Of a stretch of DNA of 14,275 nt, positions 1 through 7,807 are shown in pieces. The stretch lies in NCBI GenBank assembly GCA_030589605.1, contig JAUUVJ010000044.1:1-14275 (forward strand). The letters run 5' to 3'. The notes under the pieces were generated by a model, which ran no database searches, was not told where the DNA came from, and saw nothing but the letters and a program-made list of their open reading frames with translations. Within the stretch, counting starts at the first letter, position 1, and each line of letters starts with the position of its first letter. The DNA comes from Candidatus Hodarchaeota archaeon (GTDB lineage: Archaea; Asgardarchaeota; Heimdallarchaeia; Hodarchaeales; Hodarchaeaceae). The position numbers were made by a program, and so were the translations under genes.

Positions 1-117
1 AAGAAATTGGAACCTATATTAAAGGAGCAGCGTATTAAGCGTGATTTTTCAGGGATGATAGAAGAAGTTTTTAACATAATTAGCCAGGAGGTGGCAGTTA
101 GTGTACCTTGTACATAG
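1..117 (+). CDS. 3' end of an unidentified gene (partial)
   Basis: Frame 1 is open from the window edge to a TAG at 115-117, giving 38 C-terminal residues (start KKLEPILKEQ, end VSVPCT). The other two forward frames meet stops within the first 40 bases. A T-rich tract follows directly, as expected after an archaeal gene. The peptide is charged and probably helical, but I cannot assign a family from so short a tail. The upstream sequence outside this window would settle it. Confidence 0.5.
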   Translation, partial: KKLEPILKEQRIKRDFSGMIEEVFNIISQEVAVSVPCT

Positions 118-119
118 TG

Positions 120-148
120 TTTTTTTTGAATGTTATTAAATCTTTTTT
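120..148 (+). terminator. T-tract terminator after the partial gene
   Basis: Eight T residues at 120-127 begin two bases after the TAG stop, and six more lie at 143-148. There is no GC-rich hairpin. Runs of T alone terminate archaeal RNA polymerase, so this fits the end of the left-edge transcript. An A-run at 176-181 would serve the same role for sfsA arriving on the other strand. Confidence 0.45.
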
Positions 149-245
149 AATCTGAGTAAATTAGTATATTATAATAAAAAATTATGTGAGATGAAATATA
201 ACCAATATCGTATAGAAATTATACTATTAAATCTGAGTTATGGTT

Positions 246-962
246 TCATTCTAAGGATATTGGAATTTCCTCCAAAATTGAAAGTTCATTTTTATGAATA
301 GGATCGTATAAACACTTTACTGCGGAAATATGAACTCCAGATTGATAAGCATCTTTTAATGCGTGTGAAAATTCAACATCTATTAGTTCATTAGGAGAAA
401 AAGAATATACATCATTTCGTTTGATTATAAATACGATTGAAGCGTCATATCCTTGTAGAATTGCATCTTTCAATTCGTTAACATGTTTAGTTCCCCTTAA
501 TGTTGGAGCATCAGGAAATAAAGCCTTGCCATCCTTTACAAGCGTCACACTTTTAATTTCTATTAAAGCTTGCTTATTAGTCCGTATATTTCGCATAAAA
601 AAATCAAATCTGCTTTTCCCAAATGTATATTCTGACCGAATGATTTCATAGTCTCTAAAAAAAGCGATTTTCTGATATTCTTCATTGAATAAACGATTCG
701 ATATCATAGAATCGATATTAATCCAAATATTTCCAGTTTTCACACCAATAAGTGAAAACTGCGTTTTTCGATTCTGATTACTACTTTCTATAAGAATGAC
801 CTCCGCATTTGGAACAAGTAATTCTTTTAATCTTCCTGGATCAGGCACGTGGGCCAATAATTCTTTTTTTCCTTTGTTATCATCATTTAATATAACTTCA
901 GCTAGAAATCTATTTGGACGATTTTTAAATGTCGCAATGAGGGTGCTATTTATGAGTTTCAT
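246..962 (-). CDS. sfsA: SfsA family protein (predicted DNA-binding nuclease-fold protein)
   Basis: The 238-residue product has the full set of SfsA signatures: RFLAEV near residue 18, AHVPDPGRL at about 37-45, RFDF at about 118-121, EIKSVTL at about 135-141 and FPDAPTLRGTKHVNEL at about 149-164. The family joins an OB-like N-terminal part to a restriction-endonuclease-like core. The D of RFDF and the E and K of EIK sit where that fold has its metal site, so nuclease activity is possible. In E. coli the gene was named for sugar fermentation stimulation, and its true role is unsettled. I chose the ATG at 960-962. A GTG three codons upstream (971) is also open, but the family starts close to the ATG. 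Length is normal (E. coli about 234). The gene stands alone, convergent with the left-edge gene. Confidence 0.93.
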   Translation of the reverse strand: MKLINSTLIATFKNRPNRFLAEVILNDDNKGKKELLAHVPDPGRLKELLVPNAEVILIESSNQNRKTQFSLIGVKTGNIWINIDSMISNRLFNEEYQKIAFFRDYEIIRSEYTFGKSRFDFFMRNIRTNKQALIEIKSVTLVKDGKALFPDAPTLRGTKHVNELKDAILQGYDASIVFIIKRNDVYSFSPNELIDVEFSHALKDAYQSGVHISAVKCLYDPIHKNELSILEEIPISLE

Positions 963-1070
963 TAAATACACTTCTTAAGAAAAATAACTATGCTATTTCC
1001 TTTCAGGATTTGCTAGATAAAAAAGAATTTGCTGAAGTTTTTCTTCCAGAAGTATTAAAAATGAAGGTCT

Positions 1071-1104
1071 TTTATTTAATATTAATCGTTCTTTTTATTA
1101 TATT
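1071..1104 (+). promoter_or_regulatory. TATA-like boxes ahead of the TPR gene
   Basis: Two AT-rich boxes lie in the gap after sfsA: TTTATTTAATAT at 1071-1082 and TTTTTATTATATTA at about 1091-1104. Transcription about 25 bases downstream of the first would give a leader holding the GGAG at 1114-1117. The second would start the message almost at the ATG at 1125. Sequence alone does not choose between them. Confidence 0.35.
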
Positions 1105-1124
1105 AGAATGTTTGGAGTGACCTT

Positions 1125-1163
1125 ATGTCAGCTGATCTCCCAATAGTGAGGCAAAAGTTGTGA
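1125..1163 (+). CDS. possible 12-residue leader ORF overlapping the TPR gene
   Basis: An ATG at 1125-1127, 7 bases after GGAG (1114-1117), opens MSADLPIVRQKL and ends in TGA at 1161-1163. That TGA overlaps the GTG start of the TPR gene (1160-1162) in a GTGA arrangement typical of translational coupling. It may be a leader peptide. It may instead be the true N-terminus of the TPR protein split by a one-base indel, or chance. Confidence 0.22.
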   Translation: MSADLPIVRQKL

Positions 1164-1756
1164 GTAAAGCAGAAGCAATTGATCCTGATGTTATTTCTAA
1201 GTTTAGAGAAATAATAAAGAAAGCTGTCTCTCTAGCAGAGGAAGGTTCCTTCGAAAAAGCTATAAAAATTATCCAAAGAGCTTTAAAAGACGCTGAAAAG
1301 CTTACATTTGTCCAACCTGAGGTTAACCTAAGGAATCAACTTGGAATATTACAATGGAAGAACAATTCTTTTAATCAATTTCTAGAAGTAACTGCTGCTT
1401 CACTTGCTTTAGCCCGAGCTCATAAATATAAAAAAGGAATAGCAGAAGCGTTACTTAATCTAGCATGGGTCTTGGCTATGGAACGTAAAGACTTCATGAA
1501 AGCATTTGATTTTACTGAAGAAGCTCTTGAAGTCGCAGAAGATATTGGTTATGAAAAAGGCATGGCAACAAGCCTTTATATTATATCAACAGCTTATAAA
1601 CATAAAAACATGGAAGATAAGGCTTCATATTATCTAGAAAAATCATTAAAGATTTCTATGACATTATCAGAGGAAGCTGATTTACTTACTCCAAGTGAAG
1701 CTGGTTTAACTGATGAAGAGAAAGATCAACTTAAAGGAGCTCTTGATCTTCTCTAA
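1160..1756 (+). CDS. tetratricopeptide repeat (TPR) protein
   Basis: This 198-residue soluble protein is built almost wholly of helix-turn-helix repeats. Four TPR-like units are visible: residues about 20-48 (KAVSLAEEGSFEKAIKIIQ), 56-90, 94-128 (ALLNLAWVLAMERKDFMKA) and 133-168 (LYIISTAYKHKNMEDKASYY). The small-large alternation and A/G positions are those of TPRs. Such proteins are scaffolds that bind partner proteins. There is no fused enzyme domain and no signal or membrane segment, so the partner is unknown. The GTG at 1160 is the only start in frame after the TGA at 1133-1135, and GAGG at about 1148-1152 can act as its ribosome site. The C-terminus is acidic. Confidence 0.8.
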   Translation: MSKAEAIDPDVISKFREIIKKAVSLAEEGSFEKAIKIIQRALKDAEKLTFVQPEVNLRNQLGILQWKNNSFNQFLEVTAASLALARAHKYKKGIAEALLNLAWVLAMERKDFMKAFDFTEEALEVAEDIGYEKGMATSLYIISTAYKHKNMEDKASYYLEKSLKISMTLSEEADLLTPSEAGLTDEEKDQLKGALDLL

Positions 1757-1904
1757 ATCTGTGCAAGGGAAGTAATGATTGTATTTATTATATGTAATCT
1801 TAATTGAAAATGGTAATAAAGGTTATTGGTCATTTTAACTTAGTTTATAGAATACGAGATCTGACATTACAATCATTCAATGATATTAATTTGATTTTTA
1901 TTAC

Positions 1905-1920
1905 ATTTTGTTAACAAAAT
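1905..1920. repeat. 16-base perfect palindrome
   Basis: ATTTTGTTAACAAAAT reads the same on both strands. It could be an operator for a dimeric regulator. About one perfect 16-base palindrome is expected by chance in an AT-rich window of this size, so it is weak evidence alone. Confidence 0.25.
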
Positions 1921-2268
1921 TGCCAATATCGTAAAAAATTTAAACACTCCCACGCCATATTTAGAGGAAAAAAAAAACCGATCTGCTACAAAGATTGTTA
2001 TACGTTTTAGGGTTTTTATAATAAAATCGAATGTAAAGAAATTTTGTCAATTCGATGGGTAATTTCAACAACAATCAAACATTATTACGAATTTGATAGT
2101 ATTTGAAAACTTAATTAAACAAGTATAATTACACATTTAAATACAATGATATAGAACATATTTTCACTGCTAAATATCTGGATTATTAAAAGAAAATAAA
2201 TTACATCCACTAACTAATCTTCAAACCTACCATAAACTTATGTTCAAACTCCATATTTGTAGATAGAA

Positions 2269-2281
2269 CATAAATTAAAAT
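2269..2281 (+). promoter_or_regulatory. TATA-like box for the receiver gene at 2299
   Basis: The run around ATAAATTAAAA lies about 20-28 bases ahead of the ATG at 2299. At the usual archaeal spacing, transcription would begin at or next to the ATG, so this message is probably leaderless. No purine-rich ribosome site is obvious close to the ATG, which agrees. Confidence 0.4.
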
Positions 2282-2298
2282 ACGAATAGGCGAAATTT

Positions 2299-2703
2299 AT
2301 GGCTCGGATCCTTCTAGTTGATGATGAACGGGACTTATTGCTGATTTATACAAAATTATTACAGATGGAAGGCCATGATATTATTGATAGTGCTTCTAAT
2401 GGGAAAGAAGCAATTGAAAAATTCGCTGAACTTCCAATTAAACCTGATATTATTGTCATGGATTATCGAATGCCTGTTCTCGATGGACTTGTTGCAATGA
2501 AAGAAATCTTAAAGAAAACTCCTGGCGCAAAAGTGTTATTCGTAAGTGCAGAAAAACGGGTTGAAAAAGAAGCACTCGAAGCTGGAGCAATCGGATTTTT
2601 CACTAAACCAACAAGCATAAGAACTTTATTGACTGAAATAGATCGTATTCAGAAATTACAAACAGAGAAATTACACAAACAGGATAGTAAATCAATTAAT
2701 TAA
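2299..2703 (+). CDS. stand-alone response regulator receiver (CheY-like)
   Basis: The 134-residue product is one receiver domain. All phosphotransfer residues are present: D8 and D9 (LLVDDE), the phosphoacceptor D55 (VMDYRMP), the switch residue S83 (FVSAEK) and K103 (FTKP). No DNA-binding or enzyme output domain follows, only a short polar tail of about 20 residues. It should take a phosphoryl group from a histidine kinase and act by protein-protein contact. No kinase gene lies in the window. D-Y-R-M-P after the phosphoacceptor is typical of archaeal and bacterial receivers. The second receiver at 12246-12659 is a different protein, not a recent duplicate. Confidence 0.93.
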   Translation: MARILLVDDERDLLLIYTKLLQMEGHDIIDSASNGKEAIEKFAELPIKPDIIVMDYRMPVLDGLVAMKEILKKTPGAKVLFVSAEKRVEKEALEAGAIGFFTKPTSIRTLLTEIDRIQKLQTEKLHKQDSKSIN

Positions 2704-2716
2704 TCCTATTCAATTA

Positions 2717-2737
2717 TTTTTATAGAATGTGTTTTTT
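2717..2737 (+). terminator. T-tract terminator after the receiver gene
   Basis: Two T runs, 2717-2721 and 2732-2737, follow the TAA of the receiver gene. The second ends five bases before the stop codon of the methyltransferase coming from the other strand. A T-tract without a hairpin is the usual archaeal signal. Confidence 0.4.
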
Positions 2738-2741
2738 AGTT

Positions 2742-3812
2742 CTAAACAAAGTTATCTAATCCTATTCTATTATCATCCTGTTCTTTGTTTTCGATTGATA
2801 GTTTAGCCATATGTTTAATCCATGATTTAGTTGCTTTTTCAGGAAAATTTCTATGTAATTCCTTTAATAAATGATCAAATTCCAAAGTCGGATTTTTCTT
2901 AACACGTTCAATTATGAAGCTCAGAATGTCATAAAAATGTTTTGTACCAAAAGTTTTGTATTGAGACTGGATCATTGGAACTTCCCAATCCTCTAATATT
3001 CGATTTTGGATTAATTCAGAATAATCACTGTTAATTTCATATCCAAATCCTTTTCGAGATGTTAAGCGACAAATCTTGAGAGTAGTTCCAGAACCTAAAA
3101 AAGGGTCAAGAACGGTCTCACCTTCTATTGTATGCATTTTTATTAACCGATATGGAATTGATTCAGGAAAAGGAGCTGAATGACCAAATCTATTAATCCC
3201 CTTGGAATTATACTTTATAATAGGTGAGATATCATCCCATATACAACGAACAGCCCAATGACGCCATTCATTTTTCTTTAAAAAGCTTTGATCCTGAATT
3301 ATTTTGTCAACTTTCCGTGTTTTTCCAGGCTTAACCCATACAAAAATTTGCTCAAATCCTGTATTTGACGCGATATTTGTAGGTTTAGGATAACTTCCCC
3401 AAGAAACATTAGAAACATATTCCGATTTATCCCAATAATGCATTCCTGAGAGAAAGAGGCCATTTTCATTCATAAACTTCTCAATATCAAACATTATATT
3501 TTTGATTATTCTTCTACCAAATCCTGAACGATTGCTTTCTATTGGTAAGGGTTGAATATTGATCGCAAATTTGCCATTTGGTTGAAGAACTCGAAGACAT
3601 TCAGACCAAACTTTGTTTAGAGAGATTACATAATCAGAATAACTTTGTCCAAAGCCGATTTGTTCACCTCCATAGTCCCGAACATTCCAATAAGGAGGTG
3701 AGGTGACGATTAAAGTTACTGATTCAGATGGAATCTCTTCCATATTCTCTGATGACTTATAAAAGACTTTTTGGCCTGCTATTTCACATTCATTCTTTTT
3801 AGAAGATGTCAT
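2742..3812 (-). CDS. orphan DNA methyltransferase, beta class (N4-cytosine or N6-adenine)
   Basis: The 356-residue enzyme transfers a methyl group from S-adenosylmethionine to a base in DNA. Catalytic motif IV is TSPPYWN at residues 37-43. The target-recognition region lies between, then come HSAPFPESIPYRLI (motif X type, 211-224) and the SAM-binding motif I LDPFLGSGTT at 235-244. Motif IV before motif I is the beta order. The S-P-P-Y form is most often N4-cytosine but also occurs in adenine enzymes. About 80 residues after position 277 extend beyond the catalytic core and I do not recognise them. The ATG at 3810-3812 has GAGGT at 3822-3826 upstream. No restriction endonuclease gene is adjacent, so it probably marks DNA alone. 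Confidence 0.9.
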   Translation of the reverse strand: MTSSKKNECEIAGQKVFYKSSENMEEIPSESVTLIVTSPPYWNVRDYGGEQIGFGQSYSDYVISLNKVWSECLRVLQPNGKFAINIQPLPIESNRSGFGRRIIKNIMFDIEKFMNENGLFLSGMHYWDKSEYVSNVSWGSYPKPTNIASNTGFEQIFVWVKPGKTRKVDKIIQDQSFLKKNEWRHWAVRCIWDDISPIIKYNSKGINRFGHSAPFPESIPYRLIKMHTIEGETVLDPFLGSGTTLKICRLTSRKGFGYEINSDYSELIQNRILEDWEVPMIQSQYKTFGTKHFYDILSFIIERVKKNPTLEFDHLLKELHRNFPEKATKSWIKHMAKLSIENKEQDDNRIGLDNFV

Positions 3813-3867
3813 TCAAAAAATACCTCAACAATGATCCAAATCTACTGTTATAGTTTTCTGTTTCCAT

Positions 3868-3877
3868 TTTTATTATA
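3868..3877 (-). promoter_or_regulatory. TATA-like box for the methyltransferase
   Basis: On the minus strand TATAATAAAA lies about 55 bases ahead of the ATG. The predicted start of transcription near 3845 leaves a leader of about 30 bases that includes the GAGGT at 3822-3826. This suggests the gene has its own promoter, although it lies only 93 bases after nfo on the same strand. Confidence 0.4.
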
Positions 3878-3905
3878 CTTCTTTCCTTATTCATTAAATG
3901 AACTA

Positions 3906-4784
3906 CTAATTCCTGATTGATCTCAATTCTCTTAATAGGTCTAGATTCTGCTTATCACTGTCTATATCATCTTTAGGAGTTTCAAGAATCATAGGAAGAT
4001 TTTCAAACCGTTTATTTTGCATTAATTCACGAAAACAAGCAATCCCAATATGGCCTTGCCCAATGTGTTCATGATGATCAATGCCAGAACCTAGCTCCCC
4101 TTTTGAGTCGTTTATATGCAATAATTTAATCCTATTATTACCTGTTAAATCATTAATTTTATCAAATATCTCATTAAAACCCTCAGGCGTTCGAATATCG
4201 TATCCAGTGGAAAACGCATGCGCAGTGTCTATACAGATGCCTACAAACGCATCTTCCTGAACATGACTAAGAATAGATTCAAAATTTTCAATTTTAGTCC
4301 CCCATAATTTCTTTTTGCTGGTTGAATTCTCTAATAATATCATTGATGCTTTTGGAGTTCGATTTTTTTGTTGTAAATACTCAATTGCAGAATCAAGAGC
4401 ATTTGCTACTTGTTTTGCTGCGTACATATCATCGTGTCCTTTTGGACTACCTAGGTGAGTAACAATGAAAGGTGTTTGGATTCTAAATGACATATCTATT
4501 TCTTCAATAAGTACATTCACAGATTTCTCGAATAATTTTTCATCAGGAGAAGAAAGATTCGGAAGATATGGCATATGAATGGTTGTATCGAAAAAATTCG
4601 CTTTTTCTGATTTGTTTACAAAACGATCAATTACTTCAGAGCTTAAATTACTTCCTTTGGCCCATCTCCTTGGAGAACGGGAGAAAATCTGAAGACATTC
4701 ACACGTACTTGCAAGAGCACGATCAACTGCTAAGTCTATAGATTTTGCAATAGATTTATGTGCACCGATTCTTGGACCAAACAT
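3906..4784 (-). CDS. nfo: endonuclease IV (AP endonuclease)
   Basis: The enzyme cuts DNA 5' of abasic sites in base excision repair, using three metal ions in a TIM barrel. Counting from the ATG at 4782-4784, the 292 residues keep all nine metal ligands in family order: H70, H110 (VTHLGSPKG), E152 (LLENS), D186 and H189 (CIDTAHAFSTGYD), H223 (LLHINDSKGELGS), D236 and H238 (IDHHEH), E268 (ILETP). Length matches E. coli Nfo (285). The frame stays open 30 codons further, to 4874. I reject that start: the extra segment is hydrophobic and unlike the family, and a TATA box lies inside it. The family begins close to the IGAHKS motif, as here. It is followed on the same strand by the methyltransferase. 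Confidence 0.95.
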   Translation of the reverse strand: MFGPRIGAHKSIAKSIDLAVDRALASTCECLQIFSRSPRRWAKGSNLSSEVIDRFVNKSEKANFFDTTIHMPYLPNLSSPDEKLFEKSVNVLIEEIDMSFRIQTPFIVTHLGSPKGHDDMYAAKQVANALDSAIEYLQQKNRTPKASMILLENSTSKKKLWGTKIENFESILSHVQEDAFVGICIDTAHAFSTGYDIRTPEGFNEIFDKINDLTGNNRIKLLHINDSKGELGSGIDHHEHIGQGHIGIACFRELMQNKRFENLPMILETPKDDIDSDKQNLDLLRELRSIRN

Positions 4785-4824
4785 TTTGTGATTTTCCGAT
4801 GTGTAGGATTTTTTTATCGATATG

Positions 4825-4831
4825 TATTTAA
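4825..4831 (-). promoter_or_regulatory. TATA box that fixes the nfo start
   Basis: On the minus strand TTAAATA lies about 41-47 bases ahead of the ATG at 4784. Transcription about 26 bases downstream of its centre would start near 4800, leaving a leader of about 16 bases. A start at 4874 would put this promoter inside the coding sequence. Confidence 0.5.
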
Positions 4832-4898
4832 TGAATAAATAACAAAAAAAGTCAAGAAAAAAAGTCGATTTCATCAGTTAAAAGAGTATCGTGGTTAC

Positions 4899-5843
4899 AT
4901 GACTGCATTAGATTCAAAGACGAAAGGCCAATTAAGTTTAGCTGTAGCAATTATTGCTGTCTCAGGAGCAGCAATTTTTATTCGTTTTTGTTCATCTTCA
5001 GCTGTAATAATTGCATTTTGGCGTTTATTCTTTTCTGTGATATTTTTGATTCCTTTTATTCTACAACAAGAGATACGAGCTCAGTTTAGACCATTATTTA
5101 GATGGAAATATATTTGTCTCTTTTTCCTCTCAGGATTTTTTCTTAGCCTTCATTTTTTCTCATGGTTTCAAAGCTTGAAATATACTTCTGTCGCAGCATC
5201 CGTTATTGTTGTAAATTCATCCCCTATATGGGTAATAGTGCTATCTTTTCTAATATTCAACGAAAAGATTTCCAAAAATCAATTTATTGGTTTGATACTC
5301 GTTCTTATCGGTTTATTTTTCATTTCTTCAATGTCAACCCCCCAGCAACTTGATAATACTTTCTTTGAGGGGCTTTTTCTTGCCTTATTCGGGGCAGTAA
5401 TGTTTGCTGCATATTTAATAATAGGAAAGCAAACACGTTCAAGATACACTATTGCTAATATTCCTTATGTTTTCATTGTTAATTTATCTTGTACTTTTTT
5501 TCTATTCTTGATAGCTTTAATCCTAAAAGAAAATGTCTTCTCTTTTCATATGAATGACATCATTTGGTTTATTGCATTAGCTATTGGCCCAAGTTTGCTT
5601 GGACATGCACTATTAACATATTCCATGAAATATATTTCCGCTCATACTGTATCAATGGCAGTTATCGGTGAAACCATAGGTGCATCTGTATTAAGTTGGT
5701 TGATCTTAAAGGAGGATCTTCTATGGTCTACTCTTGTTGGAGGTTTTTTTGTTATATCTGGGATATATTTGAGTATTAAATATGAATTATCTCAAAAGAA
5801 TGATCGTAAAACTCTAGTAATATCAAATGAAATTCTAGATTAG
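4899..5843 (+). CDS. EamA/DMT-superfamily transporter
   Basis: The 314-residue protein is almost entirely hydrophobic, with about ten membrane helices in two EamA halves (residues about 10-144 and 157-295). The same landmark recurs in each half: KYTSVAASVIVVNSSPIW at 94-111, followed by FNEKIS, and KYISAHTVSMAVIGE at 244-258, followed by LKEDL. This internal duplication is the mark of the drug/metabolite transporter superfamily. Members export amino acids, nucleobases or other small metabolites, and the substrate cannot be read from sequence. The C-terminal 20 residues are polar and cytoplasmic. The gene is divergent from nfo, about 114 bases apart, and converges on the protease at 5885. Confidence 0.92.
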   Translation: MTALDSKTKGQLSLAVAIIAVSGAAIFIRFCSSSAVIIAFWRLFFSVIFLIPFILQQEIRAQFRPLFRWKYICLFFLSGFFLSLHFFSWFQSLKYTSVAASVIVVNSSPIWVIVLSFLIFNEKISKNQFIGLILVLIGLFFISSMSTPQQLDNTFFEGLFLALFGAVMFAAYLIIGKQTRSRYTIANIPYVFIVNLSCTFFLFLIALILKENVFSFHMNDIIWFIALAIGPSLLGHALLTYSMKYISAHTVSMAVIGETIGASVLSWLILKEDLLWSTLVGGFFVISGIYLSIKYELSQKNDRKTLVISNEILD

Positions 5844-5864
5844 TTCTGTTCTCTTGAAAACTAA
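5840..5864. terminator. weak inverted repeat between convergent genes
   Basis: TTAGTT at 5840-5845 pairs with AACTAA at 5859-5864. The repeat lies at the end of the transporter gene, 21 bases from the stop of the protease on the other strand. It could help end transcription both ways, but the arms are only six AT-rich pairs. Confidence 0.2.
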
Positions 5865-5884
5865 TAGAATGCCTTTATTGAGTA

Positions 5885-7735
5885 TTAACGCTTATATTTT
5901 CGGAGTAGTAAGCTTGCTGTCCCTATACTACAAACTGAAAGAAAACTAATGAAAACTAGAAGTTCAATCATCTCTTTAGAAGTTTGTTTGTTTGGTAATT
6001 GCATATAGTATATTGTAGCATTTATTAAATCAAGTAAAATAGATTTTGGAACCATTTCTGGCTGAAACAGATAGTTTACTATTTTATAATCTCCAGTATC
6101 GATATAATAACCTTTTGTATCATATCCTGGAAAAACAGGAGATTCATCCTTAAGGATGACGTTTGCTCCTGATAGTAAAGTTACAACTTCTCCATCAGTA
6201 GTTTGATTTGAGAATAGTGTGTCAGTTTTACCTAAAGTGAATGGATCAATATCCTCTAAGAAGTCATACCCTTTTAATAAATTAACTGGAGCCCGAAAAT
6301 TAACTGGACTACTCGCTCGAAAAATATCATCGATCTCATTATGAATTTCAGTTCCTTGATTACTGAAATCAAAGATATTGTAACTGCACATAAACATAAT
6401 TCTTGACCGATGGTTCTTAGTGGAATTAGCTAAATACTTTTTTATTTCTTTAAATTCATTATAATTAATATGTGAATTAGCTAAGGGTGATATAGCTGGA
6501 TTTCCGATCCATAATACTATTTCGTATCTACTCATGTCTTCAGAAGTAATTTCTGCTTCAGTAAATGAGGTGGTCTGTTTTATATCATAGTTACCGGCCA
6601 ACCCAAGATTATCTAACACATTTAAAATGCTTTCTTCTGATTTCCTCCCCAAATCATCATCCACAACTAATATACTTCCGTCAATATTGTCTACTTCAAC
6701 AACCACAAAATCTGAATACCCTTGATACGGAATAGACGCATTATCTACGGCACGAGCTCGAATAAGATGGGTTCCTTCTCTTTCTTTTGTTGTATTCCAT
6801 TCAAATGAATATTTACCAGAATTTACATTGAAAGTACAATTTTGCCAAGGTTTATTGTCAATTGAAATTTCGACACTAGATAATGCGTAAGAAGATGAAG
6901 AATTTGCTTCCACAATTAAAGAATAGATGCTTGATACAGGGCCTAAAGAAGGTGTTAGTAATACATTTGGGATATTACTTTCATTTGTTACACGTATTCG
7001 ATAGGATAAATTATTATATTTTTCTAATAGTTGAACAGCCCAACCTTGTCCTGAATAAAAAGTACTAATATCACCATCAGCTAAAGAGAAAGCAGCGTCA
7101 TCCTTATTTTCTTTTGTTTCAGGATGAGAGTCAATAACACTCCACGGAGGGTAATCTTCATCAGCTACCTGAGTTTCAGTTGTAGTACGAGGTCCTACTT
7201 GAATTTCAGCCATTATAACTCCATATTTAGGGAGAAAAGTGTCAAAATCAATATTTTCCCTTACTGTAACAGTCCATCCTTTCCCGTGATCAGTATTAGT
7301 ATATCCCGAGGAATCCCAATCTAACTCTATCCACATTATTCCATTAGGCTCAATAATACCAAGTGGATTTAGTGTAACATAGCTATCAAATGAAAAATCG
7401 CTAATTTGCATTCGATAGGTAGCATTTAAAAATTGTGCTGAATCAGGCCTTGAAATCTTGCTGTAATACTTATTCCAAATAGAAAAGTGTCCAGGACCAT
7501 TATCCATCATTGCATAAGGACCTGCAAACTCATACTCGTAGTTTAAGTCATACAAATCTGGAAAATAAAGGGCATGACCAAGTTCATGACTTGGTGTTTC
7601 ATAATCTACATATTCATGATTGATTGAATATTCTAACAACTTCCAACCATTATCATAGTATTGAATATGGAACTTATGAGACCAAATATCATCTGAATTT
7701 CCAGAATACTCCTGGCCATCTCCTGAATGAATCAC
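5885..7735 (-). CDS. C-terminal piece of the M6 protease (catalytic site, Ig-like domain, anchor)
   Basis: This 616-codon piece follows the nonsense codon and opens formally at a GTG at 7733-7735, which is an internal valine of the intact protein. It holds the zinc site HELGH at 7574-7588 with PDLYD six residues on, as in M6 peptidases. Next come a beta-rich Ig-like domain (piece residues about 260-350) and an alpha/beta domain starting GSILVVDDDLG that resembles the glutamine-amidotransferase-like domain of other archaeal surface proteins. A hydrophobic helix at about 589-611 ends in LRKYKR, a cell-surface anchor with a basic cytoplasmic tail. Translated alone it has no signal peptide, so it would be neither exported nor complete. 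Confidence 0.75.
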   Translation of the reverse strand: MIHSGDGQEYSGNSDDIWSHKFHIQYYDNGWKLLEYSINHEYVDYETPSHELGHALYFPDLYDLNYEYEFAGPYAMMDNGPGHFSIWNKYYSKISRPDSAQFLNATYRMQISDFSFDSYVTLNPLGIIEPNGIMWIELDWDSSGYTNTDHGKGWTVTVRENIDFDTFLPKYGVIMAEIQVGPRTTTETQVADEDYPPWSVIDSHPETKENKDDAAFSLADGDISTFYSGQGWAVQLLEKYNNLSYRIRVTNESNIPNVLLTPSLGPVSSIYSLIVEANSSSSYALSSVEISIDNKPWQNCTFNVNSGKYSFEWNTTKEREGTHLIRARAVDNASIPYQGYSDFVVVEVDNIDGSILVVDDDLGRKSEESILNVLDNLGLAGNYDIKQTTSFTEAEITSEDMSRYEIVLWIGNPAISPLANSHINYNEFKEIKKYLANSTKNHRSRIMFMCSYNIFDFSNQGTEIHNEIDDIFRASSPVNFRAPVNLLKGYDFLEDIDPFTLGKTDTLFSNQTTDGEVVTLLSGANVILKDESPVFPGYDTKGYYIDTGDYKIVNYLFQPEMVPKSILLDLINATIYYMQLPNKQTSKEMIELLVFISFLSVCSIGTASLLLRKYKR

Positions 7736-7807
7736 TACAAATAAATCATAATCTTGAGGATTACTCCCATTTTGAGTAGCATAGGATCGGGCTTCGTCAA
7801 CTAATAG

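Larger units (their letters stand above)
1757..2298. other. 542-base gene-free stretch
   Basis: No reading frame of convincing length or composition occurs on either strand. The stretch is very AT-rich, with a 10-base A-run near 1969-1978 and a perfect 16-base palindrome at 1905-1920. I see no tRNA-like cloverleaf and no CRISPR-like repeat. Its right end carries the promoter of the receiver gene at 2299. An unstructured small RNA cannot be ruled out. Confidence 0.5.

Noticed and set aside
421..978. Open frames of 76 and 60 codons on the + strand over sfsA
   Set aside because: They lie wholly within or opposite a gene with unmistakable SfsA motifs and have no family features.
199..1932. Shared 11-mer CCAATATCGTA near 200 and near 1922
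   Set aside because: Many 11-base matches occur by chance in a window this size, and the flanks do not match.
1757..2298. CRISPR array or repeats in the large gap
   Set aside because: There are no regularly spaced direct repeats, only AT-rich sequence with scattered short palindromes.
3887..4838. 13-base sequence ATTTAATGAATAA occurring inverted on both sides of nfo (3887-3899 and 4826-4838)
   Set aside because: Several 13-base matches are expected by chance in 14 kb of AT-rich DNA. The copies do not extend and have no element-like neighbours.
6883..7324. Frames of 61 and 66 codons on the + strand over the M6 protease
   Set aside because: They are shadows of the protease frame, with no motifs.
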